The notes beneath the pieces are model-generated. The model worked only from the letters and a program-made list of their open reading frames with translations. It ran no database searches and had not been told where the DNA came from. From Acanthaster planci (lineage: Eukaryota; Echinodermata; Asteroidea; Valvatida; Acanthasteridae), in contig NW_019091395.1 in NCBI RefSeq assembly GCF_001949145.1, forward strand, positions 1,447,402 through 1,511,401: a stretch of DNA of 64,000 nt, read 5' to 3'. Positions 1 to 10,325 of this stretch are shown piece by piece (the first letter of the stretch is position 1; every line of letters starts with the position of its first letter). The position numbers were made by a program, and so were the translations under genes.

Positions 1-80
1 TTTCACTGACAAAAAATCGCTTTTCTTAGAACAAATAGGGTAAAATGTCGGAAAACAATAATGACATCTCCAGAGGAAAC

Positions 81-398
81 CTACGTTGCAAATATTGTTG
101 ATACCTCCAGCCAACCACCTGGCGTCCTTGACTGTGGTTGGTCATCCTCCTCCAATTCACCTAGCTCCTCCCTGCCTTCTGCCCCTGATGCTTCTTCCTC
201 TGGAGCCCTGTCCAGGCCGCACGTACACCTCGCCGCGTCATCGTTACCACCTCCTGATGCTGCGTCCTTGCAGGCTTCGCTTGTGTTCAGTCGATCTTCA
301 ATACTCTGGCACTGTTGCATGATACTGTCGTAGACTTGCACGAACTGTCGGAGTGTCATTGTCCGCGTAGATTCACACTTGTCATCACCATACATCAT
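81..398 (-). CDS. Unrecognised gene: last coding exon
   Basis: The acceptor tttctgcag is followed by an open frame that enters in phase 0 and ends at TAG, 105 residues. The first half reads MMYGDDKCESTRTMTLRQF and is probably helical. The second half is Gly/Glu/Asp-rich and probably disordered. The phase matches the exon 1052-941. Confidence 0.6.
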   Translation of the reverse strand: MMYGDDKCESTRTMTLRQFVQVYDSIMQQCQSIEDRLNTSEACKDAASGGGNDDAARCTCGLDRAPEEEASGAEGREELGELEEDDQPQSRTPGGWLEVSTIFAT

Positions 399-3058
399 CT
401 GCAGAAAACAAGGCACAATCTGGTGTATTAACGTCACTGGGTACATCAAAACCAGGGTAAGAAGGCAGCATTTCAGAAGGAGAGAAAACATGCTGGAGTA
501 ACTCAACCAATTCCAAGGAATTTCTCAAAACCACCACTGAATAACAAATATGGACACATACATTTGTTTAATGTGGCAAGTTGACATTTTCTCAACTGAT
601 CTACAAAGAGTTTTTCTTGACTTCTGGAGAGGAGAATCGCCATGGGTGTCAAGATGAGGGGGAAGGAAGAGGTCCCCCCCCAAAAAAAGAGAAAAAAGGG
701 GAGCATAGAAAGAGATATTAAAAAATGAAATGGCATGAAAATAATCAATTTGCTTGAAAAAAAATTGAAATTAACCTTGTCATACTATTAACAGCTTCAG
801 GTTGACAAGTAGATGTATCTCTCTCTTTTATCAATGGGGAATTCTAAGAAGAGGGGGTCGGGCAGATGGGTACAGACTACCTCTTCTGGTTCCTTCTCAC
901 AGTTTCTAGCCTCAAATAAATACAAAATGCACAGACATACCTTGCAACACTGAATCCTGACACGAGACTTCCAAAGTATTGTTGTGCAGTCAGTCCCTGG
1001 AATGATGCTGAAGATGAGGTACCTGCCTTTGGAGCTGCTTAATGTGTTGGAACTGAACAAACAGGACAGAGAAACAAAACTAACTGCTGTCACTTACTTT
1101 CTTCTTTTGAAAATCCATAAGTGTTTTTGTAACCACTTGCTGATGGTATCATTCAATGTTAAAAAGAACTTGTCCCAGGTGCGGTATACATTATTTTTGG
1201 CCCAAAGTACCAACTTTTAGAACAAAAAAATACAATAATCGCACTTAGACTTTAGAAATGCTGACCCTTGGTGGTCATTTGCTTAAGATCTATGAAACAT
1301 TTCTTGCTGTTTTGCTACTTTTTGAAACTCTAAGGCAACTTCATGGAGTGATATTTGCAACAATTGCTTGAGAGCTTCAAACATGCCAAACCTCCACACA
1401 CTGCATATAGAAGGTTTGCATGGCTGCCATCTTACAGACAAGTGGCTTTGTCCCTCAGGGTTTGAACAAAGGAGTTTCCCTGTGGAATAAAAGACATTCC
1501 CTGCAAGATGGCTACAACGCAAGGCCTCTATGCCAGTAATTAGAGCCTTGATGTATGCATACAAACTCTAGTGGAATCACTCAAGCATGAGGAGTACAGA
1601 CTTCACCTGACACTGCTGCTGAATAAAGAGAGTCAAGTCCGCTTGAGTTTTGACTTCACTTTATTCTGACTGTTTTGATTATTTGAAAATATTTGATTAA
1701 ATGTTAAATATTTGAATATTTGTTTTCAAAATCAAATAAACATGAATATCTGTGAGACAATAAATGGAAAAACTCAGTTATTTGGATATAAAATTGCATT
1801 CTAAAAGCTATTTCAAGACGTTGCAAGTAAACTCAACAGAGCTGAATATATTGACACACATGTACAATTTAACCTCATTAATAAGAGGTCCTTTAGACTT
1901 GGCAGATTACCTTGTTATAACAGGAACCTTTTATTATCAGGAATGAAAAACAGACGACAATTGCCTTGTTATAAGCAGAATCTTGTATTAGTAGTGCTCT
2001 CTAACGACGTTTGCTGTACATACTCTGTATCATGCCAAAGAATAAGGCCAACTGTTCAACTGTTTTCAAGTCTTTCTTGTTTACTTTCTGAAGATATATG
2101 CATATTTTGTTTCCACAGTGGATATTTGACAGTAAAGTTTGGCTTTTTGCCAGCACTGTAAAATGAACATCTAAAGTGAGTATTTTCGGGACTTACAGTA
2201 ACATGTACCATGTTTATATTGTCATTGTAAATTTGTATGCACAAGATTGCATACAGATGTAGTGCAATTTTGGAATTTATTTCCTTTTTACAAACTCCTT
2301 CTGATTGAGCCACAGATCACGAAAAAAAAGAAGTACAATATCCCGCAAGTTAGCTTAGAAGTTGATTTAAAACAATGAAAGGTTGATATTTGGAACTTTT
2401 CTGGGTAATGACACAAATTGCAACTTGCCAGAGTGGCTGGGGGGGGGGGAATTCCTGTGACAGTGTGCTCTTGAGGTCAACTTGATAACCACTGGGCCAA
2501 GCACTCACTCTCGATTGGGGAATGGGGCAATTATATGACAACTGTTTAGTGCCGGCTGTTTTGTGAAAAAAAGTGATGTGTGATCAGCTGCCAGAAAAAA
2601 ACACACTTCCTTGTATTTCTGGTTTTGTGGGAATGTGATTAAACTTAATATTTAAATGTGTGATCAAATGAATGGTTGATTAGTTGAATATTCAAAGTGA
2701 CTCAGCCTCCCATCATGGAGTTCTTGTTGAAAAACACTATGACTTCTATATCTCATGACAGTGAGGAATACTAGATTTGACTGTAAGACTGAATAAAAAT
2801 AGAATAAGATACAAAGTGAGGGAGTTTTCCACAGCTCAATCCTATCTCAATGTGTTTTACCATGACTTTATTGAACAACTTCCATTATGTTTGAGACTCT
2901 CAATACCCACTGTCAAGAGTCTAAAACCTGAACATTTACAATGAACCTGACATACACTTGTGCAAATGGCCCCTACGCACTCACATGGTGTTGAGACTGT
3001 CTACTGCCTGGACAAAATCTGCATATTTAAGTGTAGCCAACTGCTTGAGCAGATGTCC
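81..3058 (-). CDS. Unrecognised multi-exon gene, 3' part (C-terminal exons)
   Basis: Read on the minus strand, four exons join with matching phases: 2300-2197, 1213-1098, 1052-941 and 398-81, ending in TAG. All have GT donors (gtaagt, gtaagt, gtatgt) and AG acceptors. They give about 34, 38, 38 and 105 residues. The hydrophobic-aromatic part runs from GVCKKEINSK through LVLWAKNNVYRTWDKFF and GRYLIFSIIPGTDC to KSRVRIQCCK. The last exon starts MMYGDDKCES and ends in a low-complexity Glu/Asp/Gly/Ser tail. A fifth exon, 3058-2985 (GHLLKQLATLKYADF), has good splice sites but leaves a phase that does not fit 2300-2197, so an exon between them is probably missing from this model. I do not recognise the family and give no function. 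No polyadenylation signal is visible in the 80 bases left after the stop. Confidence 0.6.
941..1052 (-). CDS. Unrecognised gene: internal exon
   Basis: 112 bases between a gtttgttcag acceptor and a gtatgt donor. Only one frame is open, entering with one leading base and leaving in phase 0. It encodes SNTLSSSKGRYLIFSIIPG and ends RIQCCK. Confidence 0.65.
1098..1213 (-). CDS. Unrecognised gene: internal exon
   Basis: 116 bases with a T-rich acceptor ending aaaag and a gtaagt donor. It encodes LVLWAKNNVYRTWDKFFLT followed by a basic end (WIFKRR). It leaves two bases, which exactly complete the codon begun in the exon 1052-941. Confidence 0.65.
1415..1533 (-). repeat. Interspersed repeat, copy 1 of 3
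   Basis: The reverse complement matches sequence at 34033-34142 and 37168-37271. Shared blocks are an AAGATGGCAGCC-like end, TTCCACAGGGAAAC and CCTTTGTxxxxACCCTG. It is about 110 bases long, with no coding potential and no clear terminal repeats. Confidence 0.6.
1865..2016. mobile_element. Short pogo/Tigger-like MITE, copy 1
   Basis: The left end resembles CAGTTGAACCTCGTTAATAAG and the right end is its imperfect inverse (ctaacgacgtttgctg). TA flanks both ends. The interior CCTTGTTATAACAGGAACC and TTATTATCAGGAATGAAAA is shared with copies at 20291 and 28412. About 152 bases, non-coding. Confidence 0.65.
2197..2300 (-). CDS. Unrecognised gene: internal exon
   Basis: 104 bases, acceptor ctcaatcag and donor gtaagt. 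With two leading bases it reads GVCKKEINSKIALHLYAIL and ends NMVHVT in phase 0, matching the next exon. It lies just outside a short pogo-like MITE (1865-2016). Confidence 0.55.
2985..3058 (-). CDS. Unrecognised gene: upstream internal exon
   Basis: 74 bases with a strong acceptor (tgtcttttcacag) and donor (gtgagt). Only one frame is open: GHLLKQLATLKYADFVQAVD. It ends with two spare bases, so it cannot splice in frame straight to 2300-2197. An unseen exon whose length is 2 modulo 3 is expected between them. Confidence 0.5.
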
Positions 3059-3429
3059 CTGTGAAAAGACAAAGTCTCGCCATTCCCACAGACTGCCGTG
3101 CTTGTTGGCACCGCTGCTATGACTGTGACCCATCTACATGTACAGGGCAGGAAAAAAGAGAGAATCACACTCAATTTTGGACACAGGCCTCAAGTGCCCC
3201 CTTAGTTATGCCACTGAACACAAATGTTCGAAAACAAGCGACAAGTAGAGTTCTAATCATGCTAATTTACTTGGACTAATCCTGTATCAGGAGTGTTACC
3301 ACATGAGCACAGTGGCCTTTCTCTCTGCCCCTACTCAATGAGTTTTGTCCGACTTTAATATTTAATGTCTCAAATTGGCAAAAACGAATTTAAAATCGCA
3401 TCGGTGCAAACGTGTTTTGAATGTGTACA

Positions 3430-3546
3430 TGTAGTTGAAGTCTGTAATGATTTCATTTCTGCACAGCCAGTCAAATTTTTGCACAGAATTTGTGTCAATG
3501 TTCTTTGTTCCATAAGCTTCAACGTTCACGACAAGCACCCCTGAAC
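3430..3546 (-). CDS. Possible further exon of the unrecognised minus-strand gene
   Basis: The acceptor-like ttccatgttcag is followed by an open frame reading VLVVNVEAYGTKNIDTNSV and continuing through a Trp/Cys-containing stretch. The only nearby donor lies in an acatgtacac repeat near 3430, so the downstream limit is uncertain. The amino-acid make-up looks plausible, but this could be chance. Confidence 0.25.
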
Positions 3547-4828
3547 ATGGAACCACCCACAATCCGTCGTGGTCTGCTAGAACAGGCCTTGTGATTGGTC
3601 AGATTGCATGAGATTTGTGCTATAATATCCTGTCCAAATATGGTAACATTCCAAACTGTATATATGCAAATTCTTTCAAACATTTGTCCAAGCAGGAAGT
3701 AAGAAGTAATTTCATTATAGGACTATGCACTGTACATGTACATGAGGTTAGCGGTAACACACAGCATTAAGGTTTCACATTCCACTTGGTTCCAAGGCAT
3801 TGCTTTTTATTTAGCTCACAAACCCATTGTCATGAGGCGGCTTATCATGACCAACCATATCGCTCAAACCAACTGTCAATTGCGGCTTTGTGGGTGGACA
3901 GCACTTAGAGACAGTTCTTTATTTTAATTGGCTACAAAGAATGCAAGAAACCCTACTGGTCTAAGTCAAATTTAGCAGTGAAAATATTGAGGCGTTTATT
4001 TAATTTAGAAACCACTTCAAACATGTCAAAATTTCATCCTCATCAGCTCATACTAGTTTGTGCAGAGAGATAATGTCCGTCATGTCCGTGCAGGGAACTT
4101 AAAAGTTTAACCCAAGCAAAGGGTGCCATAACTGAATAATGCTGATTGTTGGGTGTCTGTGTCCTTGCTCTATGATCTAGCCCAGCATGCCCACGCATGC
4201 CATGTGGACTCCCCGACCGTACTACTTCTGGGCCTAGGCCCTAGTTGTAGTAGTATACGCCAGCCATGTCAGTATGACTACTACAATGACTACGCCTCAG
4301 TAATGAGTAATTGCATGACTTGTTTGTTTACACACAACACAAGCATGCCTTGCCTTGAACTCCAGCTAGTCCAATATTACATTTAAATCACGTTCTTTAT
4401 CAATCGACAACTAAGCCTAAGTCCCGACAGTGGCCGAGGAAACAGTGAAAGAGCGTTTCAATGCACGCTATGCACAGTATTGACCTACAGTATGACTTCT
4501 TTATTCTTGTTCAGTCGATGGACATGTTGGAGGCGACATGTTGGAGGCGGCCATATTTTTAGGCTTTTCCAAATTCAACTTTGCAATGATCTTTTAAAAT
4601 TAAGTTTTAATTATACAGTATTCAACAGGTAAGCTTTAATATCAACCAAAAATTTTTAATTTCAATATATAAGAGAAGAGATTGATAAATCTTTTTTTGA
4701 TAGAACAAGTTAAGGCTTAATAACTAATATTATTAATAAACGTGAACTAGCCTCTATTTCTGAGGTCATAGAACTTTAAGGTCATAGAAAAAAAACGGAG
4801 GGAAAATTGTGCTCCGTAATCGTCATAC

Positions 4829-4938
4829 GTCAGTGTGGTAAGTTTGCTTTCTCTGGTTTTCTGGTGAACATCTCTATTTTGGTCTTTAGCCATAGCCTGG
4901 TTATTCATGTTATTAGCTACGCCGAGAGCATCAGCCAT
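4829..4938 (-). CDS. Possible first coding exon of the unrecognised minus-strand gene
   Basis: An ATG in good context (aaaacATGG) opens a frame starting MADALGVANNMNNQAMAKDQ that runs 36 codons to a gtatga donor. The polar N-terminal composition suits a real protein start. The linkage to the exons at 3058 and below is not shown. The stretch just upstream belongs to a repeat also present near 14.5 kb, which lowers confidence. Confidence 0.25.
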
Positions 4939-4966
4939 GTTTTAAGACTCTGGCCAGCATTTGTGG

Positions 4967-5100
4967 TTGCACTACACCAAATTAAAAATAAGCACCACAG
5001 TGCCACGGTGCAATATCTGACCGAAATAGCGCCGCCTGTTGACAGGGTTGACTTTTGGGAAGAGGTTGGCCTCTGGTTTTTCACTGGAAATTCAACTTCA
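4967..5100 (+). repeat. Interspersed repeat shared with 14535-14670
   Basis: Both places carry TTGCACTACACCAAA, then a variable stretch, then GTTGAC...GGGAAGAGGTTGGCCTC and TTTTTCACT. It could be the outer part of a larger DNA element that includes the inverted repeat at 5141-5551. Confidence 0.5.
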
Positions 5101-5140
5101 CTTTTCATTTTATTTAAATAAACAAAGTGGCTATCTTTAT

Positions 5141-5551
5141 GGCAGCCGTAACGCATCTCCCATTTTCTATCGTTACAGCACTGAACTGTGCAAGTGCAAT
5201 ACTAGTGTAGCTGATCATCATGACGGTTTATAATATATATTTTAAAATATCCTGGATCGCTGAACGCTTGTGGCCAAGTGGTCTAGTTGGAAGGTTTGGA
5301 ACTACTGGTGTGTGAGTTTGAATCCGCGTTAGACCAATTTTGGGGTTTTTTTGCCTAAATTTCATGTTTTATACCATAATTGTTGGTTTCTAATTGTATA
5401 GGCCTAAGCAGGAACCTTTTTGCTTTTCTCATCGGAGGCTTTGGAGGATTTTTTTTAAAGGGAAATCAGGTCCGAAATCTGAGCTTAAGTTGGCGCACTT
5501 GCACAGTTGCAGTGCCGTAACGATAGAAAACTGGAGATGCGTTATGGCTGC
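5141..5551. repeat. Inverted repeat pair, 57-base arms
   Basis: The arm 5141-5197 is the near-exact inverse of 5495-5551. Both contain AACGCATCTCC, TTTTCTATCGTTAC and AACTGTGCAAGTGC. The separation is about 300 bases. It looks like the terminal repeats of a small DNA element. A tRNA-like stretch lies between the arms. Confidence 0.6.
5262..5335 (+). repeat. tRNA-like sequence (pseudogene or SINE head)
   Basis: It has an A-box-like TGGCCAAGTGG at 5271 and a B-box-like AGTTTGAATCC at 5315. The spacing suits a tRNA without a long variable arm, but I see no good acceptor-stem pairing. A decayed tRNA or tRNA-derived SINE is more likely than a working tRNA gene. Confidence 0.35.
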
Positions 5552-5916
5552 AGTGTTTTTTTATTCACCTTTCATTATTCATGCCTTTCTCTGATTCCCC
5601 TCTGTTCATGCCTTGCCAGGCCTCTTAAAGGCTCTCTTAGGTCGAACGTTCTCTTCTACAGTAGATTCCAATTATAGCCCTCCTCGATATAAAGCTCTTA
5701 TATAACGCTCTATTTTCATTTCTCCAACTGCACGCCTATTCACTGTGGTCACAATGCTTTTTGGGATATAACGCTCACGATTTTTGACTCCCAGAAAGCA
5801 TTTCAAAGATGGATTTGTGCCGGGAAATGTAAATTATTTTGGGATTTTTGCCCTGCCCAACAAGTATTTTAACATTATATACTCAGTGTGTGTCCCCGAA
5901 GGCTTGTGAAAAAACC

Positions 5917-5993
5917 ACGAACATACTGGACTCGAACCCACGACCTCCTGCTGACTAGTGCAGACTTCTTAACCACTCGACCACCGAGCTTGC
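5917..5993 (-). repeat. tRNA-like sequence with good A and B boxes
   Basis: The minus strand reads TGGTCGAGTGG (A box), then a possible anticodon arm CTGC-loop-GCAG, then GGGTTCGAGTCC (B box). It resembles the Ser/Leu type, but the acceptor stem is poor and the anticodon loop is not standard. Probably a tRNA-derived repeat or pseudogene. Confidence 0.4.
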
Positions 5994-6738
5994 CAGTGTC
6001 GGCTGGCTGGTTCGAACAAGATGTAGCAGCAGGCACCGTGAACAACTATTAAGCATATAAAGCATGCAATATAATTCCAGTTACAACGCTCTTTACCTTG
6101 GAAAATCAGATTCTTTGAAAATCAGTGCATATGAAACTGCATTGCAAGGCCGCTGCGATTGGCCGGCCATCCTGGACACCAGTAGTTTACTGATCACACA
6201 GAGTGCAGACACTCACTTGGCCGGCCATCCATGCAGCGCTTTGCTGTGGCGACACTGTAGTGATTATTTTCGCACTTTTTATTTATTCTTGTGGTGTACA
6301 TGTAGTTTAGGACACAATAATCAACATTGAGATACTACTGTACATGTAGTATTTTGTTACCTAAAGGTTTCTTTTTACCAATAAATAAAATCAGCCGCTT
6401 AAATTGGACATGTATCTTCGTGCAGTATATCTCATCTTTTCGCCGATCGTGTTTGATGTGACATGTCCGATCTGTTTTCACTTGGGATTTCTAATGACAT
6501 AACACTTTCTGTGGTCACATGGTCATTGGGAAAAGTCAGCAATTGGACTGTCCATGAATGGGTACGCAGTAGCAGTCAGGATGTTGCAGTTGGTGCAGAT
6601 GCAGTGCGTGTGCCGCGATGCAGCATGCACGATGTCCCAAGGCAGTTTTTGAAGAGAATTTGTTTTTTTTCTTTATCGGTGTCACAAGATAAACGAATAC
6701 AAGGCATATATTCTGAAAATTGTGGTACATACATCTGC

Positions 6739-6868
6739 CAATACATGTACATGTACACAAAATTCACATACATGTACACGAAATACATGTAAATACATGT
6801 ACATGTATTTATAGCACATGTATTGTACATAGAGGTACATGTGCACATGTGCATTGCACATGTAGCGC
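6739..6868. repeat. Dense ACATGTA cluster
   Basis: A dense run of ACATGTA/TACATGTAC palindromic words with small variations. The same word recurs all over the window; this is the thickest patch. Confidence 0.75.
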
Positions 6869-6874
6869 ATGCAT

Positions 6875-6882
6875 CCAGTCAG
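6875..6882 (+). repeat. 8-bp target-site duplication, left copy
   Basis: CCAGTCAG here is identical to 10244-10251 and directly borders the hAT element termini. Confidence 0.75.
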
Positions 6883-9800
6883 TAGGGGTGTGCATTCGCG
6901 GGTATTTTTAGAACCGGGTACCCGTTTTTTGTTAACATCGGGTACCCGGGTACCCGGAAAAGAGATCGCCTAATAACAAATGGCATTGCGCGGGACCCGG
7001 TGGATCATGTGCCCGAAACACGGTTCTATTTGGTACATAGGAAGCAAGCAGAACATTATTCTAAACGTCGGAGTTAATCTCTCCTACCTTTTTATCAAAC
7101 GAAATTGTTACCTTCAGTTTGCAAATTTTTCATGGGTGTATGAAACAGAAAAACAAATCTTCACGGGGAACGTTAGAAAAGAGAACAGAGCTGCAAACCA
7201 CCTACATGACATACGCACCTGCAAACGCTCAAAGGAAATGTCCCGGATGCTGCATGACCACGTACACGCGGAACTCACATGGAGTGCACAAATGGTGAGC
7301 GCTGGTCGTGTCAGGTGCGGACCCGATCACGTCTCGGGTTAAAAGCCTTAAAGTTTTATGTACAAAAATACCACCGTAACTCGAACAATGCCCGCACCAT
7401 TACATCCACTTATTTTGAAGTTTCTGATTCAAAAAACCACTACCAAAATGCTTCAAACGGCATTGAAAGTATCGGAAGTCTACATTATGGTTAGGAGTCA
7501 TCGCAAGTTCATTTCTTTTCTGACAAGGACAAGCACGTTGCATAAATCAACGTAGCTGCAACTGTGTAATCCTGGCTTTCAAGACGCTGAAACTAACCTG
7601 ATTTCAACGCAGGCCCAATTGTAGTGCCCTTCAGGCAGTCCAATCAATGACACTGCAGCGGCCATGTGATCGTAAAAAGAAAGGTCATGTGACCACACAT
7701 AGGGAAGCCCAGGTGAAAAAAATAGCAGCGCTTCACGTTGTTAAATGACTAAGCCACACGAAGGTACGTACCACGATGAAGTGGTTTAGTTTAATAAATA
7801 CCTTTTCAGGATAACTCCATTCCCCTGAGGTCCAGTTGTCGAGATTTTAANNNNNNNNNNNNNNNNNNNNNNNNNNNNNNNNNNNNNNNNNNNNNNNNNN
7901 NNNNNNNNNNNNNNNNNNNNNNNNNNNNNNNNNNNNNNNNNNNNNNNNNNNNNNNNNNNNNNNNNNNNNNNNNNNNNNNNNNNNNNNNNNNNNNNNNNNN
8001 NNNNNNNNNNNNNNNNNNNNNNNNNNNNNNNNNNNNNNNNNNNNNNNNNNNNNNNNNNNNNNNNNNNNNNNNNNNNNNNNNNNNNNNNNNNNNNNNNNNN
8101 NNNNNNNNNNNNNNNNNNNNNNNNNNNNNNNNNNNNNNNNNNNNNNNNNNNNNNNNNNNNNNNNNNNNNNNNNNNNNNNNNNNNNNNNNNNNNNNNNNNN
8201 NNNNNNNNNNNNNNNNNNNNNNNNNNNNNNNNNNNNNNNNNNNNNNNNNNNNNNNNNNNNNNNNNNNNNNNNNNNNNNNNNNNNNNNNNNNNNNNNNNNN
8301 NNNNNNNNNNNNNNNNNNNNNNNNNNNNNNNNNNNNNNNNNNNNNNNNNNNNNNNNNNNNNNNNNNNNNNNNNNNNNNNNNNNNNNNNNNNNNNNNNNNN
8401 NNNNNNNNNNNNNNNNNNNNNNNNNNNNNNNNNNNNNNNNNNNNNNNNNNNNNNNNNNNNNNNNNNNNNNNNNNNNNNNNNNNNNNNNNNNNNNNNNNNN
8501 NNNNNNNNNNNNNNNNNNNNNNNNNNNNNNNNNNNNNNNNNNNNNNNNNNNNNNNNNNNNNNNNNNNNNNNNNNNNNNNNNNNNNNNNNNNNNNNNNNNN
8601 NNNNNNNNNNNNNNNNNNNNNNNNNNNNNNNNNNNNNNNNNNNNNNNNNNNNNNNNNNNNNNNNNNNNNNNNNNNNNNNNNNNNNNNNNNNNNNNNNNNN
8701 NNNNNNNNNNNNNNNNNNATACAGAAAGCATCATTCCTGCTTTTTTGGTCGATTCCTCATCCACAGTTCCGCTGAATCACTGAGGAAATTCAAGTTGCTT
8801 TAATTTAAAAATAATTTTGAAACGGAATATTTCTACGTATAAAATTTAACTAAACTGGTTCTCTGACTCTTTGGGTTTGTAGCACACATTTAATGCTTTG
8901 GTTATAAAAAGAGGCCGATCAACCGCGCAGTTTGTGCGTGATCACTACTTACCGCACGCCGTGTAGAGTCCCAGTACCACTGGAATACTACACAGTCCGC
9001 TCTTGCTTCGTCGTCAATCCCGACATAAAGTAATTTTCATTCATATTGTTTTATTTGACAAAAATACTCTTAATTCAAACAGTAAGCACTACTTATTTCA
9101 TCACAAAAGTCATTTAGGCCGACAGGGTTTGATAGTTACATGTACAAATACAGTCATGCAAGTGTACATCAACAGCGCTTCCCCCTCACAAGACAAAACT
9201 CCTTCGGTCTCTTGTTCATATTGGTTTGGTGCAGTCATTTTCCTAGTTCCGGATCGCGAAAATTATTCAGTAAGACTGCAGCTACAAAATCCTCAAATTT
9301 GAGTGAAATATGGTCAGAAGTCAACTTTGTGTTTTGGATATACTTTAATTTTTTTTTCAAAACCGAAGCTTTCATATTTGGACTCACAGGATCGATCGAC
9401 GAAAGTGACGATGACACCTTTCCTAGTTCTGGATCGGTTTAGGATCGAGACAAAAACGTCTTCACAAATAAAGGTAACCATACAAAAAATCCATTTTCAG
9501 CCAAAACCATTGTAAAAAATTGCTTTTCTAATAGAGAATCTTTTAATTTTGAGAAAATTAGATAAAAAATAAGAATTCCAATGAATTAAAAAGGTAGAAA
9601 TTGCGTAAGGTTTGACTCGACTTTTCAACTGTACAGTGAGCTATCAACGTTACCCTCCCCGCGCCACACAGTTGACGACCCATTACATCACATACATTTC
9701 TGCTGCGCCCGTGTAGTTGAGTTCGCAACGACTTTGCGTGGTAACGCCGCGCGATCCGAGAGTGTTGTAAAAGCTTGCAGTTTTCGGTAAATTAACAAAA

Positions 9801-10243
9801 ACAGAAACTCTAAAAAAGTCATTTTGATTAAGCAGACATTAAATGCAAAGGTTTATATGATTATTCAATTTAAAGAAATATTTAAAATCACACGTAGCGA
9901 GTGACCTATCGCCCGTGAATTTTAGTGTTTTTTCGCTGTTGTGAACTAGGAAATTGCAGAACTAGGAAAACAACTTGCAGTATAATGGGCCAGGCGGAGT
10001 GGGTAACAAAATTAGCTGTCGATCTCCGAATTCAAGTTTCATGTATGACCGCAGGACCGGGTTTTCATCAGCACGGTGGTTTTCCATGAAGTCTGTCCCT
10101 CAGTAAGAATTTCACAGGCATTTCATAAATGTTTGTCCCTAATTTATTTACTTTTTTTACGGGTACCCGGCCCGGAAAAATGGAACCGGGTTTTGAAATT
10201 GACGGGCGGGTATCCGGGTACCCTGGTACCCGGCACAGGCCTA
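6883..10243. mobile_element. hAT-type DNA transposon (about 3.4 kb, contains assembly gap)
   Basis: The left end TAGGGGTGTGC pairs with the inverse of the right end (TAGGCCTGTGC), and an 8-bp perfect duplication CCAGTCAG flanks the element. This is the hAT signature. Both sub-terminal regions are rich in GGGTACCCGG words in inverted orientation. No complete transposase is readable. The gap 7851-8718 hides part of the interior, and a minus-strand frame starting MDEESTKKAGMM at 8764 runs into it. The element could be non-autonomous or a decayed full copy. Confidence 0.7.
7851..8718. other. Assembly gap (run of N)
   Basis: 868 undetermined bases inside the hAT element. Open frames across it are meaningless. 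Confidence 0.99.
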
Positions 10244-10251
10244 CCAGTCAG
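10244..10251 (+). repeat. 8-bp target-site duplication, right copy
   Basis: CCAGTCAG, identical to 6875-6882. Confidence 0.75.
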
Positions 10252-10325
10252 TTTTAGCGCTGTGCGGTTATAGCACTCAATTCTGTTAGGTCCCCTTGAG
10301 AGCGCTATAACGGGAATCTACTGTA

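Larger units (their letters stand above)
5659..10323. mobile_element. Tigger/pogo-like DNA element, split by a hAT insertion
   Basis: The first 25 bases at 5659 (CAGTAGATTCC...TTATAGC) match the inverse of the last 25 at 10323 in about 21 positions. A TA flanks each end (5657-5658 and 10324-10325), as expected for the Tc1/mariner-pogo superfamily. Removing the hAT element at 6883-10243 and one target-duplication copy leaves about 1.3 kb. No transposase is visible, so it is non-autonomous or decayed. Confidence 0.55.

Noticed and set aside
2470-2520. tRNA-like A box on the minus strand (TGGCCCAGTGG)
   Set aside because: No B box at a fitting distance.
7847-8764. 305-codon minus-strand frame
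   Set aside because: Nearly all of it is the N gap; only about 15 residues are real.
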